A DNA stretch of 22,802 bases from a bacterium (GCA_029557395.1 JAKQIK010000070.1:1-22802); one strand, 5' to 3'; counted from the first letter of the stretch, positions 1-7,393 are shown. Numbers and translations are program-made. Notes: generated from the letters alone by a model not told the origin.

Positions 1-47
1 CCCCACGCCAAGTAGCCGAACTAGTCAAGAAACAATTATCAATATAA
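1..47 (+). CDS. C-terminal end of an upstream gene (partial)
   Basis: Reading from base 3, an open frame runs PRQVAELVKKQLSI and stops at TAA 45-47, three bases before the murD ATG. This spacing is typical of a gene directly upstream of murD in the same operon. The tail looks like an amphipathic C-terminal helix. Too little is present to name the protein. Another cell-wall gene would fit the position, but that is a guess from context. Confidence 0.5.
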   Translation, partial: PRQVAELVKKQLSI

Positions 48-50
48 GTT

Positions 51-1364
51 ATGGATATTGCCCTTGTTGGATTTGGGATAGAAAATCAAGCGACTCTTGA
101 GTATCTTAGTGCAAAAGGCAATAATATTACCATACATGACATCAACCAAGAGTTAGACATACCTAATCACACAAATACTGTCTTAGGACCAGATTATCTC
201 GATAATCTAGACAGGTATGATTTGATCGTTAGAACAAGTGGTATGCATCCACAAGAGATACTAGACAAAAATCCACAGATCAAAGACAAACTCACAAGCG
301 CCATCAATATCTTTTTTGAAAATTGTACAACTCCAATTATTGGAATAACAGGTACAAAAGGTAAAGGTACAACCAGCACGCTGGTACACAAAATTCTGCA
401 GGCAAGTGGTAAGAAATCTATACTCGTCGGCAATATTGGTATACCTGCTCTCAGTATGGTTGAGCAGGCCAACTCAGTCGATTATGTTGTAATGGAGCTC
501 TCTAGTTTTCAGTTATATGATCTAAAATATAGCCCAAAAATTGCCACCTGCCTGATGGTTGTACCCGAGCACCTCAATTGGCACGGTGACTTTGATGACT
601 ATATCCAGGCTAAATCCAATCTTTTCTTGGGCCAGCAACCTGACGATACCGCAGTATATAATATTGATAATGAGTTCAGTCACAAAATTGTATCTGTTTC
701 TCAGGCAAACAATAAGCTAAGTTATGGTGTTAGAGAGCAAAAATCAACAGTTTTTATCCGAGGAGACGATATCGTCTTTGAAAATCAGGTAATATGTCAG
801 GCATCAGAAGTTAAGTTACTAGGTAGGCACAATCTAGAAAATATCTGTGCTGCTATTGCGGTTACCTGGCCAATTGTTAGCAATAAGCAAGCTATTCGAT
901 CTGTTGTTTCAAGTTTTAGTGGCCTACCTTATAGACTTGAGTTCGTAAGGGAAGTAAATAATGTCAAATATTACAATGATTCGTTCTCTACCACCCCCGA
1001 AACTGCAATTGCTGCTATCAGAGCCTTTGCAGCCCCAAAAATCGTTATCTTGGGCGGATCATACAAAGGTGTAGAATTTGATAAACTAGCCGATGAAGTG
1101 ATAAATAATAACGTTAAGCATGTTCTGGCTATTGGCGAGACTGGTCCAAATATTGCAAATTTATTGCAAAAACGAGGCTTTAATAATATTTCACTAGATG
1201 GGGTTGATACAATGGAGTCAATTGTAGCAAAAGCTCAAAGCCTAAGTAATGGTGGCGATATAGTACTACTATCTACAGGATGTGCTAGCTTTGATATGTT
1301 CAAAGATTACAAAGATAGAGGTGATTTGTTTAATCAAGCTGTTCAATCACTGACCTCAACCTAG
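51..1364 (+). CDS. murD: UDP-N-acetylmuramoylalanine--D-glutamate ligase
   Basis: MurD is the cytoplasmic Mur ligase that adds glutamate to UDP-MurNAc-L-Ala using ATP. The 437-residue length is normal for the family. Visible motifs in order: an N-terminal Rossmann-like start (ALVGFG, 4-9), the ATP P-loop GITGTKGKGT (98-107), ELSSFQL (149-155), HLNWHGD (174-180), GRHNLEN (258-264), GGSYKG (335-340) and the C-terminal LLSTGCASFDMF (406-417). The glutamate-side loop reads NDSFSTTPE (309-317), where textbook MurD has NDSKATN, so the Lys there is replaced by Phe. It starts three bases after the previous stop, which suggests an operon. Its last 35 bases overlap the 3' end of convergent murI, the enzyme that supplies D-Glu. 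Confidence 0.95.
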   Translation: MDIALVGFGIENQATLEYLSAKGNNITIHDINQELDIPNHTNTVLGPDYLDNLDRYDLIVRTSGMHPQEILDKNPQIKDKLTSAINIFFENCTTPIIGITGTKGKGTTSTLVHKILQASGKKSILVGNIGIPALSMVEQANSVDYVVMELSSFQLYDLKYSPKIATCLMVVPEHLNWHGDFDDYIQAKSNLFLGQQPDDTAVYNIDNEFSHKIVSVSQANNKLSYGVREQKSTVFIRGDDIVFENQVICQASEVKLLGRHNLENICAAIAVTWPIVSNKQAIRSVVSSFSGLPYRLEFVREVNNVKYYNDSFSTTPETAIAAIRAFAAPKIVILGGSYKGVEFDKLADEVINNNVKHVLAIGETGPNIANLLQKRGFNNISLDGVDTMESIVAKAQSLSNGGDIVLLSTGCASFDMFKDYKDRGDLFNQAVQSLTST

Positions 1365-1977
1365 AAACAACCGCTTGTTCTGGCTGAAGTACTCTGGCTT
1401 TTTTGCCCGCTATATTACTAATCAACTCTTCTATCCAATGATAGTGTGTACAACCCAGTACAATAACATCAGCCTGCTTCTGCAACGCATCAGATACATT
1501 TTTTGTGATTTTGTTTATTTGTAGTCTGTCTCCTTCTATCATACTAGCCCAATCGCTACAATCTGGTTCAAAAATTGCGATATTTTTGCAATAATTCTGT
1601 TTTAAATATTTGTATCTTTCGCTAGCGAGCGTGGCAGGTGTAGCAAATACAGCTATGGACTTAGACTTAGTGATATTCGCAGCTGGTTTAACCATGGGCT
1701 CAAGACCGACTAACGGAACACTGACTGCCTCTCTGAGCCTTCCGATGATATTAGTAGTAACGGTATTGCAAGCGATGACTATTACATCACAACCATATTC
1801 TACCATTTGTTCCAAGATGGGTGTAACTAAGTTAACTAACTGTTCAGGAGTTTTGGTCCCATATGGCAAATTTTCTCTGTCTTCTCTAGCTATTACTTCG
1901 TACTGCGGAAAAGCTTTTTTTATGGCATTTGCCATCGAAAGTCCACCAACACCAGAATCAAAAACCCCGATCTTCAT
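1330..1977 (-). CDS. murI: Glutamate racemase
   Basis: MurI interconverts L- and D-glutamate and supplies D-Glu for the MurD step. The family signature is complete: GVFDSGVGGLS (4-14) with Asp7/Ser8, ENLPYG (35-40), the first catalytic Cys in ACNT (Cys70) and the second in GCTHYHW (Cys176). At 215 residues it is shorter than the usual roughly 250-280, apparently from a trimmed C-terminal half rather than damage, since both catalytic cysteines remain. AGAGGT sits about 6 bases before the ATG. The start overlaps the end of the preceding gene by 20 bases, making it the last gene of the folD-PRT-murI operon. The 3' end overlaps murD by 35 bases in convergent orientation. Confidence 0.95.
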   Translation of the reverse strand: MKIGVFDSGVGGLSMANAIKKAFPQYEVIAREDRENLPYGTKTPEQLVNLVTPILEQMVEYGCDVIVIACNTVTTNIIGRLREAVSVPLVGLEPMVKPAANITKSKSIAVFATPATLASERYKYLKQNYCKNIAIFEPDCSDWASMIEGDRLQINKITKNVSDALQKQADVIVLGCTHYHWIEELISNIAGKKARVLQPEQAVVSRLRSVIEQLD

Positions 1978-2626
1978 CCCGTACCTCTGGTAGCCAATAT
2001 TCTAGGTTTGTCTTACTATCAATATGCAATGGAATTGGTCGCTCGATTACGCCCCTAACAGGAAAAGACAATCGCTCTTCATACGGTGGCCTGTAATTAT
2101 TCAGAGCACTGAGTAGAGCTATTTTACCAGCAGATATATCTAGTGGAGCTGGTCGACCCCTACGCCAAGCACTAACTGCAACTTCCGGCTCTTTGATATC
2201 AACATCAGCTAGAGAACGTTTTACCGTACCCCATGTGCTAGATACATCTTCGATATAAGCCAGCTTTGACCGGTATTTGTTTGCATGCACCCGTGAGCCT
2301 TCGTCAATAGAAAAGCTTTTTACGCCTCGCTGGTTACGCATAGAATTGATAGCGATAAAATCAAAATCTGCGAGAGCCGCTACGTCTTTAGCTAAATTTA
2401 TTGCACCGCCAGTAGACACTACGGTATTTATTCTATACTTTTCAAGCTCACTGACAATATAAGTCGCAAGCTTGAGTCGCAAACAGACGTCATCGTCCAT
2501 CACTTCCGCTAGATTAATCTTTAGATTACCATCAATCAGTGAGGCCGATGTAAATTCGCCAAATTCAAAACCATTCAAGTCGTTAATACGACGGATAATA
2601 TTTGATTGTTCAGTTGGTGATATCAT
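1958..2626 (-). CDS. Type I phosphoribosyltransferase-like protein (PyrE-like)
   Basis: The 222-residue protein shows a plausible PRPP-binding motif, YIEDVSSTWGT (124-134), with the acidic pair Glu126-Asp127. This resembles the orotate phosphoribosyltransferase form VxDDVxTTGxS. An upstream STGGAINLAKDVA segment (71-83) matches the conserved glycine-containing helix of that fold. The C-terminal 50 residues (RPPYEERLSFPVRG onward) are not typical of PyrE, so substrate specificity is open. It overlaps the end of folD by 17 bases and the start of murI by 20, so the three genes are translationally coupled. GGAG lies 4 bases before the ATG inside folD. Family call by motif; exact substrate unknown. 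Confidence 0.7.
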   Translation of the reverse strand: MISPTEQSNIIRRINDLNGFEFGEFTSASLIDGNLKINLAEVMDDDVCLRLKLATYIVSELEKYRINTVVSTGGAINLAKDVAALADFDFIAINSMRNQRGVKSFSIDEGSRVHANKYRSKLAYIEDVSSTWGTVKRSLADVDIKEPEVAVSAWRRGRPAPLDISAGKIALLSALNNYRPPYEERLSFPVRGVIERPIPLHIDSKTNLEYWLPEVRDEDRGF

Positions 2627-3434
2627 TTGTCTCCACTCTCAATCTTGCCGATCTAATAACATTATCAAACAATGCACAAACCGTCAGTGGCCCTACGCCA
2701 CCTTTTTCTGGTGTTATCGTAATGTCTGACAATTGCCTAATACTTGGATCTACATCTCCTACTAAGCCATTTTTGTCAGTAGCTACTCCAGCATCAACTA
2801 TCACTGCTCCCGGCTTAATCATATCTGACTTAATTATCCCAGGAGTCCCTGTAGCACATATCAAGATATCCGCCTTCTTGACTAATTGCGACAAATTTGC
2901 AGTTTTTCTATCAGCTGTTTTAGGATTAACGCCGGCATTATCCAAGATATGTTTTAGTGGTCTACCGACCAGCCTTCCCTGCCCAACAATCAAAACTTCC
3001 CGACCCTTTAGTTCTATATTATAGCCAGCCAAAAGCCATAAGATAGCTACCGGTGTTGCTGGATCAAACTTACTACCTGGTGCAAGCCCGTCAACATCTT
3101 TGTCAACACTTACCGCAGATAACACTTCATCTGTCTGCATACGATCTGGTAGTGGTATCTGGACAATAATCCCATGAACAGTATCATCCACATTAAGTTT
3201 ATTAATTACAGATATCGCTTCGGACTGATCAATCGTATGTATCTCAACATCAATAGCAATATCATCTCCGTAGCTCTGCTTGAGCCTCATATAGCTATCG
3301 ACTACTGGATCTGGATTGGTGCGGATAATTGCTAATTTAGGTACGATACCATGCTCTTGTCGCAAGTTTCGAACAAATTTAGCCTGCCGTTCCTTAATAA
3401 AACCAGCCAACTCTAGACCATTTAATAATTTCAT
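2610..3434 (-). CDS. folD: Bifunctional methylenetetrahydrofolate dehydrogenase/cyclohydrolase
   Basis: FolD converts 5,10-methylene-THF to 10-formyl-THF in two steps in the cytoplasm. It partners with GlyA, also in this window, in one-carbon supply. The 274-residue protein has the catalytic Tyr-x3-Lys (Tyr48, Lys52 in SYMRLK), VQIPLP (91-96), DKDVDG (111-116), the cofactor loop VGQGRLVGRP (150-159) and the C-terminal TPEKGGVGPLT (241-251). A TATAAT box lies 9 bases upstream of the ATG and no Shine-Dalgarno is visible, which suggests a leaderless or nearly leaderless message. It is first in the operon with the PRT-like gene and murI. Confidence 0.96.
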   Translation of the reverse strand: MKLLNGLELAGFIKERQAKFVRNLRQEHGIVPKLAIIRTNPDPVVDSYMRLKQSYGDDIAIDVEIHTIDQSEAISVINKLNVDDTVHGIIVQIPLPDRMQTDEVLSAVSVDKDVDGLAPGSKFDPATPVAILWLLAGYNIELKGREVLIVGQGRLVGRPLKHILDNAGVNPKTADRKTANLSQLVKKADILICATGTPGIIKSDMIKPGAVIVDAGVATDKNGLVGDVDPSIRQLSDITITPEKGGVGPLTVCALFDNVIRSARLRVETNDITN

Positions 3435-3443
3435 TGTTTACTT

Positions 3444-3449
3444 ATTATA
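3444..3449 (-). promoter_or_regulatory. -10 box of folD operon
   Basis: The minus strand reads TATAAT followed by nine bases and the folD ATG. A transcript starting at the usual distance would begin at or next to the start codon. No convincing -35 hexamer was found at 17 bases. Confidence 0.6.
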
Positions 3450-3527
3450 ACATTGCTTTGGATATTTTTCATAAAGCTAAAGAGGTGAAGACTACCATTT
3501 GACTCTTGTCATACCGAAAGTCTGGAG

Positions 3528-4763
3528 TCAGGTCTCCCAGCAAGCCCAGAGAATATTCTGGGTCACTGAATAATTTTCGGGTTTTTTCATAGCCATCCTA
3601 CCCTTAGCTTTTGCATCAGGGCAGACAGCCGTGCTATTTCCACGATATTCTACCTGGCCAACCCATAGGCCCTTCGATGTAGCTGGATTTAGATCCGCAC
3701 ACTCACCATACTGATGACACTCTTCATTGAGAATACCATCAGGTATACACATTCCAGGTGTACAATAAGGGATATTTGTTGGATTTGTTACTTGTTGACT
3801 TGTAAGCTCAACACCATTTTTGGATATTGCCGTCATACCACGCAGATGTGTCTGATAATACACTTCCCGGTACCAACGAAGCGACTTTGCTTCTGATGCT
3901 CCAAAAAATTTGTCGTTACCGTAAGTATTATTCTGATCACCTTCTATTCCATCACAACCAATCTTTTTTGCCACTTCAAAACGAGCCCAGATAATAGGCG
4001 CATAATATTTCCACGATGACTCTGTCAGGTCGAGCCAGTACTCTCCATTAAATGTTCCACCTGCTGAATCCTGCGAATCCGACCCTAGCACGTCTATATT
4101 CGACCAAGCAGCCGGGCCGACATATGCCAAATTTCCACGCGTTCCACCGGCCTGATTACTTGGAGTCCCACCCCATTTACCAGGGAAAAATTTAGCGTCT
4201 GGCTCATAATCCTCAAAAGCACCCGTATCCATATAACATACTACCTTTTTGCCGGCTGCCTTTAGTGCAGTAAATGCCGCTGCATTTGCACCCTTAGGCC
4301 AGTTAACCACACATTTACCATCGGGGGTTTGACACTTTTCGCCACCAGGATAAACTATCTCCTGAGTCATAGCACTTGGTATCGCGTCAGTAAGGTCAAT
4401 ATCCCACATTTCAAAACGATTTAAGTCTGCTTGGGTTGTTGGCACTTGACCTTCTAATACCCACTGCCAGCGAGTGTTCGCCGATGGTTTCCACCAAGAC
4501 GGGCCTGGTCCGGTGATAGATCCAAATTTAATGGCCTTCCCGCCAGATGCGCTAACGTTATCAATTACCATCTGGCTGGGTGCTGATTTTTCTGGCTCAA
4601 AAGACGTCACTGATGTTGCAGCCCTAGTAACAAGCAATGTCAATATCCCAATAAAGCCAAAAAACACCAGAAAAGCTACGAGGTAATTATGCTTGACAAA
4701 CTTAATAAAACCCTCAGTCTTATCTTTGGTTTTTTTCTCCTTATTTTTTATAAATTTCTTCAT
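3528..4763 (-). CDS. Membrane-anchored GH114-like glycoside hydrolase (endo-alpha-1,4-polygalactosaminidase family)
   Basis: A Lys-rich cytoplasmic tail (1-25) is followed by one membrane segment (about 27-46) ending in TRAAT, so the enzyme faces outward. Residues 53-81 (SFEPEKSAP...ASGGKAIKFG) look like a short beta-rich carbohydrate-binding-type linker region. The main domain matches the GH114/TM1410-like TIM barrel: WQWVLEGQ (99-106), DIDLTDA (121-127), VVCYMDTGAFEDYEPDA (174-190), WLDLTESSW (243-251) and CDGIEGDQNN (270-279), whose acidic residues are catalytic candidates. GH114 members cleave galactosamine-containing polysaccharides, so exopolysaccharide or biofilm matrix is a plausible target. 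Family assignment is from motif pattern; substrate is inference. Several Cys pairs in the C-terminal part fit an exported protein. Confidence 0.75.
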   Translation of the reverse strand: MKKFIKNKEKKTKDKTEGFIKFVKHNYLVAFLVFFGFIGILTLLVTRAATSVTSFEPEKSAPSQMVIDNVSASGGKAIKFGSITGPGPSWWKPSANTRWQWVLEGQVPTTQADLNRFEMWDIDLTDAIPSAMTQEIVYPGGEKCQTPDGKCVVNWPKGANAAAFTALKAAGKKVVCYMDTGAFEDYEPDAKFFPGKWGGTPSNQAGGTRGNLAYVGPAAWSNIDVLGSDSQDSAGGTFNGEYWLDLTESSWKYYAPIIWARFEVAKKIGCDGIEGDQNNTYGNDKFFGASEAKSLRWYREVYYQTHLRGMTAISKNGVELTSQQVTNPTNIPYCTPGMCIPDGILNEECHQYGECADLNPATSKGLWVGQVEYRGNSTAVCPDAKAKGRMAMKKPENYSVTQNILWACWET

Positions 4764-4775
4764 ATACCTACAACT

Positions 4776-4796
4776 CTTAAGCTTAAGTTTAACATA
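4776..4796 (-). promoter_or_regulatory. Promoter of the GH114-like gene with start-site palindrome
   Basis: On the minus strand a TATGTT -10 candidate (4791-4796) is followed three bases later by the perfect 12-base palindrome CTTAAGCTTAAG (4776-4787), 13 bases before the ATG. An 11-base match to this palindrome sits in the same position relative to the mgtE -10 box, so it may be a shared operator. Confidence 0.4.
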
Positions 4797-5026
4797 CTAA
4801 TGTCACTAGAAAATGAAAAGATCTTTTTTTCATCCAGACCATTCTACCCTTCCACCTTTACAGGATTAATATCAGTAGATATTTTATGACCCAGTGGACC
4901 TACAGCATCTGTTTGAGAATCATCACAATACGTTCAAAATATAGCGCTTTTATCAGACTACTTTATTGTAGTCAATCTTGCCATGTTTCTAATTTACTAA
5001 TTTTGATAAAGTTTATATTCAGTAGC

Positions 5027-5314
5027 CTACCAAGTCGATAAACCAAAAAACCAGATAGAAATACTGGTAGCCAATATAGTTAATGTTACCGTATTCATGG
5101 TATTAAGCTTTTTCTCTTGAAAATACCTAAAACCGATTAGTAATGACGCCAAAATTACACAATAAGAAGCTGGAGCGTTTTTTATGCCCTGTTCAATAAG
5201 ATCATTTGTATTATTAATTACAGAATATACAAACCAGAATGCCAGCAATAACGCCACTGCATCCAAGGCCTCTACAACTTTTGAAGTTTGTTTTGACTTT
5301 ACTTTTTTTGTCAT
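5027..5314 (-). CDS. Small three-helix membrane protein, function unknown
   Basis: The 95-residue protein begins with a basic tail (MTKKVKSKQTSK) followed by three hydrophobic segments at about 17-33, 47-63 and 73-92. The arrangement suggests an inner-membrane protein with the N-terminus in the cytoplasm. AAAGGAAA lies 8 to 10 bases upstream of the ATG as a ribosome binding site. No family was recognised. It stands alone between the GH114-like gene and an intergenic region carrying a tRNA fragment. Confidence 0.65.
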   Translation of the reverse strand: MTKKVKSKQTSKVVEALDAVALLLAFWFVYSVINNTNDLIEQGIKNAPASYCVILASLLIGFRYFQEKKLNTMNTVTLTILATSISIWFFGLSTW

Positions 5315-5446
5315 TTGTTTTTTTCCTTTATATTATTAAATAAATATTAGCACAACCTACTAATATAATATTTGTAAATTATGCTCCTTAATTCAACCCA
5401 GGGTAAGAATAGCTTAGATTACTCACAAACAAAGTATATAAACATA

Positions 5447-5475
5447 AAAAAGTACCAAAAGATTAATTCTGGTAC
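5447..5475 (-). terminator. Rho-independent terminator, minus strand
   Basis: The minus strand folds GTACCA/TGGTAC around a 12-base loop and then runs TTTTTT. It lies 12 bases past the tRNA-like CCA end at 5488, as would be expected after a tRNA or other small RNA gene. Confidence 0.6.
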
Positions 5476-5487
5476 CTCTATTTCAAA

Positions 5488-5509
5488 TGGAGGGCCAGGA
5501 GGGGCTCGA
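5488..5509 (-). repeat. Direct repeat of the tRNA-Lys 3' end (possible att site or tRNA remnant)
   Basis: The 22 bases TGGAGGGCCAGGAGGGGCTC+GA are identical to 6309-6330, the T-arm, acceptor strand and CCA of tRNA-Lys, in the same orientation. Weaker similarity continues to about 5524 with a small insertion. The 5' half of a tRNA is absent. A tRNA 3'-end duplication is the classic trace of an integrase attachment site; the enclosed segment (5510-6308) holds only the CYTH gene. A decayed tandem tRNA is the alternative. Confidence 0.7.
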
Positions 5510-5706
5510 CCTACCTTCGACAGGTCCGAAACTTCACTATTGAAAACAAGTTTTCATTGGAAGGTTTACTTGCAATATACCACTGGCATATTTCACCTCA
5601 ACACCCTACGAGTGCCTCGTGTTCGAGCCTGCAGAACCAAACCATGAAAAAAGCCAAGTATAAAACTCGACTTCTTTCATGGAGGCCATCGTACTTCTTG
5701 TTGCAA

Positions 5707-6249
5707 CTATTTTTCAGAATTCAGATACTCATGCATGAGCGTGTCATAGCCTTTATGTATTCGGTCTTCTGAGCTTACACCCAGTTTTTCAAGTACTGTC
5801 CAAAGATTTTTCTGAACTTCGTCAACATCCGCTTCATCGTCTGCAAGTTTTTCGATTTCTATAAATGAACCTAGCCCCTCAACCTCATCAATACATAATT
5901 CAAGGTCGTTATATTTTGCGAATTGTCGTAATTTTTTTATTCTTACACCAAACTTATAACCGACACGTTCCAACATAACTACAACCTCCTCTGGTTGATC
6001 GATAATAGTCTCTCGTTCGTGGTTATCGCGAGACCTAGAGGAGGCTTTGAATTTCATAGTCAATATATTTTTCCCATCCTGTTTACGTATTCGAAATATA
6101 TTCCAGTTTGGGTCGTCTTTAGGTATGGTAGTTTCATACGTAGTATCATCTTGTACGATAGCAGGACCAAACTTTATTCCCATATCCGATGCTTTTTGTA
6201 ATAAAGTTTCTTTTTCTCTTAGCTTAGCTTTAACTTCAATTTCACGCAT
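5707..6249 (-). CDS. CYTH domain protein (CyaB/thiamine-triphosphatase fold)
   Basis: The N-terminus carries the defining ExExK signature (EIEVK, residues 3-7). It is followed by basic and acidic strands of the CYTH triphosphate tunnel: FRIRKQDGKNILTMKFK (52-68), RIKKLRQ (103-109), ELCIDEVEGLGSFIEIE (117-133). At 180 residues it is a single-domain member. Characterised relatives hydrolyse triphosphate compounds or act as class IV adenylate cyclases; which applies here cannot be told. A TACAAT box lies 6 bases before the ATG with no ribosome binding site, so it is probably leaderless. The tRNA-Lys terminator lies directly upstream and insulates it. Confidence 0.88.
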   Translation of the reverse strand: MREIEVKAKLREKETLLQKASDMGIKFGPAIVQDDTTYETTIPKDDPNWNIFRIRKQDGKNILTMKFKASSRSRDNHERETIIDQPEEVVVMLERVGYKFGVRIKKLRQFAKYNDLELCIDEVEGLGSFIEIEKLADDEADVDEVQKNLWTVLEKLGVSSEDRIHKGYDTLMHEYLNSEK

Positions 6250-6263
6250 AATTCAATTGTATC

Positions 6264-6293
6264 AAAAAACAGAGGCTCTTCTTATCTCTGTTT
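6264..6293 (-). terminator. Rho-independent terminator of tRNA-Lys
   Basis: On the minus strand AAACAGAG pairs with CTCTGTTT over an 11-base loop, followed by TTTTTT. It sits 16 bases after the tRNA CCA end and just before the CYTH promoter. Confidence 0.75.
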
Positions 6294-6308
6294 TAAACAT
6301 ACGCATAT

Positions 6309-6385
6309 TGGAGGGCCAGGAGGGGCTCGAACCCTCGACACCCTGCTTAAGAGGCAGGTGCTCTAACCAGCTGAGCTACTGGCCC
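6309..6385 (-). tRNA. tRNA-Lys (anticodon CTT)
   Basis: The 77-base minus-strand sequence folds as a cloverleaf: acceptor GGGCCAG/CTGGCCC (7/7 pairs), D-arm stem GCTC/GAGC, anticodon stem CCTGC/GCAGG with loop CTCTTAA (anticodon CTT), and T-arm GAGGG-TTCGAGC-CCCTC. CCA is encoded. The base before CCA reads U, which is unusual for a lysine tRNA. A 22-base copy of its 3' end is at 5488. Confidence 0.93.
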
Positions 6386-6435
6386 GGCTGTCTGCAAGAC
6401 GGCCGGGCTGGCCCATCTCGCTAGACACTTAATTT

Positions 6436-6675
6436 TTAAATACGCTTGTGAAGATTCGCTCTTACTGCACCACTATTTTTCACTTGCTTTTCGCGAAATA
6501 CAGCCTTTTGCCGAGCCGTATAAGCTTCGTAGTAAACCAATCTTAGAGGTCTCCTACACTTTGTTAAAGTGACTTCACCGTTTTGATGTTGTTTGAATCT
6601 ATTAATCAAATCTTTGGTAGACCCGTAGTAATACTTCATATCCAAATCTGAAATGAGAATATAAAAGTAGTACAT
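6436..6675 (-). CDS. Small GIY-YIG domain protein (UPF0213/YhbQ type)
   Basis: The 79-residue protein has the GIY-YIG core in its short form: YFYIL (3-7) and YYYGST (15-20), with the conserved Arg26 after DLINR, His30, and Glu62 in FREKQVK. This size and layout match the single-domain UriC/YhbQ group, whose cellular role is unclear although the fold is a nuclease. It lies 50 bases upstream of tRNA-Lys on the same strand. Its closeness to the duplicated tRNA end is notable but does not prove a mobility role. Confidence 0.88.
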   Translation of the reverse strand: MYYFYILISDLDMKYYYGSTKDLINRFKQHQNGEVTLTKCRRPLRLVYYEAYTARQKAVFREKQVKNSGAVRANLHKRI

Positions 6676-6791
6676 AAATAAAGATTCAACAGCAATTTTA
6701 ACACCTTACCTCTGTTTATTCAAGCATTTTGAGTGAAAACTTATTTTTGCAAAAATTACAACTTTTTAGGTATTTATTAAAGCATAAGTAC

Positions 6792-6820
6792 TTGATACAA
6801 TAGCCACACCAATATATAAA
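6792..6820 (+). promoter_or_regulatory. Promoter of the LysM-like secreted protein gene
   Basis: TTGATA (6792-6797), a 17-base spacer and TATAAA (6815-6820) form a near-consensus promoter. The gene then has a leader of about 25 bases with a purine-rich AGAGGG. Confidence 0.7.
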
Positions 6821-6852
6821 CATAAGTGGTGGGAAAGAGGGTACATATTTAT

Positions 6853-7323
6853 ATGAAAAAACTTTTACAAATGTCAGCACTGTCACTTTTTGTAATGCTG
6901 GGAGCATTCCTAATTATCAATTTCACACCGACTTTGGCATCAGCAGAAGAAGGAGATAGTAGCTCTACCGAAGCCACCCCAACACAAACTAGCGATGAGT
7001 CAACCGAGAATAAAAGTCCGTATAACTACACAGCTCAACCAGGTGATTCGTACACCAAGATTGCTAGAAAAGCTGTCCAAACTTATGGTATTAATAACAA
7101 TGTAAGCCTTAGTCAAGCGCAAATTGTCGCCGCCGAAACATTTCTAACAATAGAAGCAGGATCTCCAAAATTATCTGTTGGTGAATCCGTAACCCTTAGC
7201 GAAGATGCCGTCAAAGGTGCCGTCGAAAAAGCCAAAGGACTGGACGAAGCCGCCCAAGCTAGATGGCAAAAATATGTACCTTACGTAGATTTCAATACAA
7301 ATAACGTCGGTCAGTCTAGCTAA
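6853..7323 (+). CDS. Secreted protein with LysM-like domain
   Basis: The start at ATG 6853 gives a clean signal peptide (MKKLLQMSALSLFVMLGAFL onward, cleavage likely after LASA, about residue 33). A GTG nine codons upstream would sit inside the leader and is rejected. The mature protein opens with a Ser/Thr/Glu-rich linker. It then shows YTAQPGDSYTKIARKA, about 30 residues later an AQIVAAE segment, and then SVGESVTL, which matches the V-x-PGD-x-x-x-x-IA ... L-x-x-G-x-x-L pattern of LysM peptidoglycan-binding domains. It has 156 residues in total. A role at the cell wall is inferred. It has its own promoter and a strong terminator, so it is monocistronic. Confidence 0.8.
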   Translation: MKKLLQMSALSLFVMLGAFLIINFTPTLASAEEGDSSSTEATPTQTSDESTENKSPYNYTAQPGDSYTKIARKAVQTYGINNNVSLSQAQIVAAETFLTIEAGSPKLSVGESVTLSEDAVKGAVEKAKGLDEAAQARWQKYVPYVDFNTNNVGQSS

Positions 7324-7339
7324 TCTTTTTACAAAACTT

Positions 7340-7370
7340 AATAAAGTCCCTATTTTTTAGGGACTTTATT
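7340..7370. terminator. Strong bidirectional terminator hairpin
   Basis: AATAAAGTCCCT (7340-7351) pairs perfectly with AGGGACTTTATT (7359-7370) around a 7-base AT loop. The AT ends give U-rich tails in both directions. It ends the LysM-like gene and separates it from mgtE. Confidence 0.85.
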
Positions 7371-7373
7371 AGT

Positions 7374-7393
7374 TATACTAAGCTTAAGCTTAA
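7374..7393 (+). promoter_or_regulatory. mgtE -10 box and adjacent palindrome
   Basis: TATACT (7374-7379) is followed at once by the palindrome AAGCTTAAGCTT (7380-7391). The 11-mer CTTAAGCTTAA (7383-7393) is shared with the start-site region of the GH114-like gene. GGAG (7406-7409) is 7 bases before the mgtE ATG. The leader is too short for an M-box type Mg riboswitch. Confidence 0.45.

Larger units (their letters stand above)
5315..5706. other. Intergenic region with tRNA 3' fragment and hairpins, no supported gene
   Basis: No convincing coding frame was found. The region holds a minus-strand terminator (5447-5475), a tRNA-Lys 3' fragment (5488-5509), a palindrome TGAAAACAAGTTTTCA (5541-5556), a small hairpin ACGAGTGCCTCGT near 5607-5620, and an 11/12-base inverted repeat CCATGAAAAAAG / CTTCTTTCATGG (5642-5653 / 5671-5682). 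The terminator placed directly after the tRNA-like 3' end makes a minus-strand RNA gene, or the remains of one, possible. Confidence 0.5.

Noticed and set aside
5488..5720. tmRNA on the minus strand ending at 5488
   Set aside because: No matching 5' acceptor strand and no ALAA-type tag were found, the T-arm stem is broken, and the discriminator is not A.
5381..5772. Plus-strand open frames of 88 and 71 codons across the intergenic region and the 3' end of the CYTH gene
   Set aside because: They run through the tRNA fragment and several hairpins, lack ribosome binding sites and have a composition unlike the real genes.
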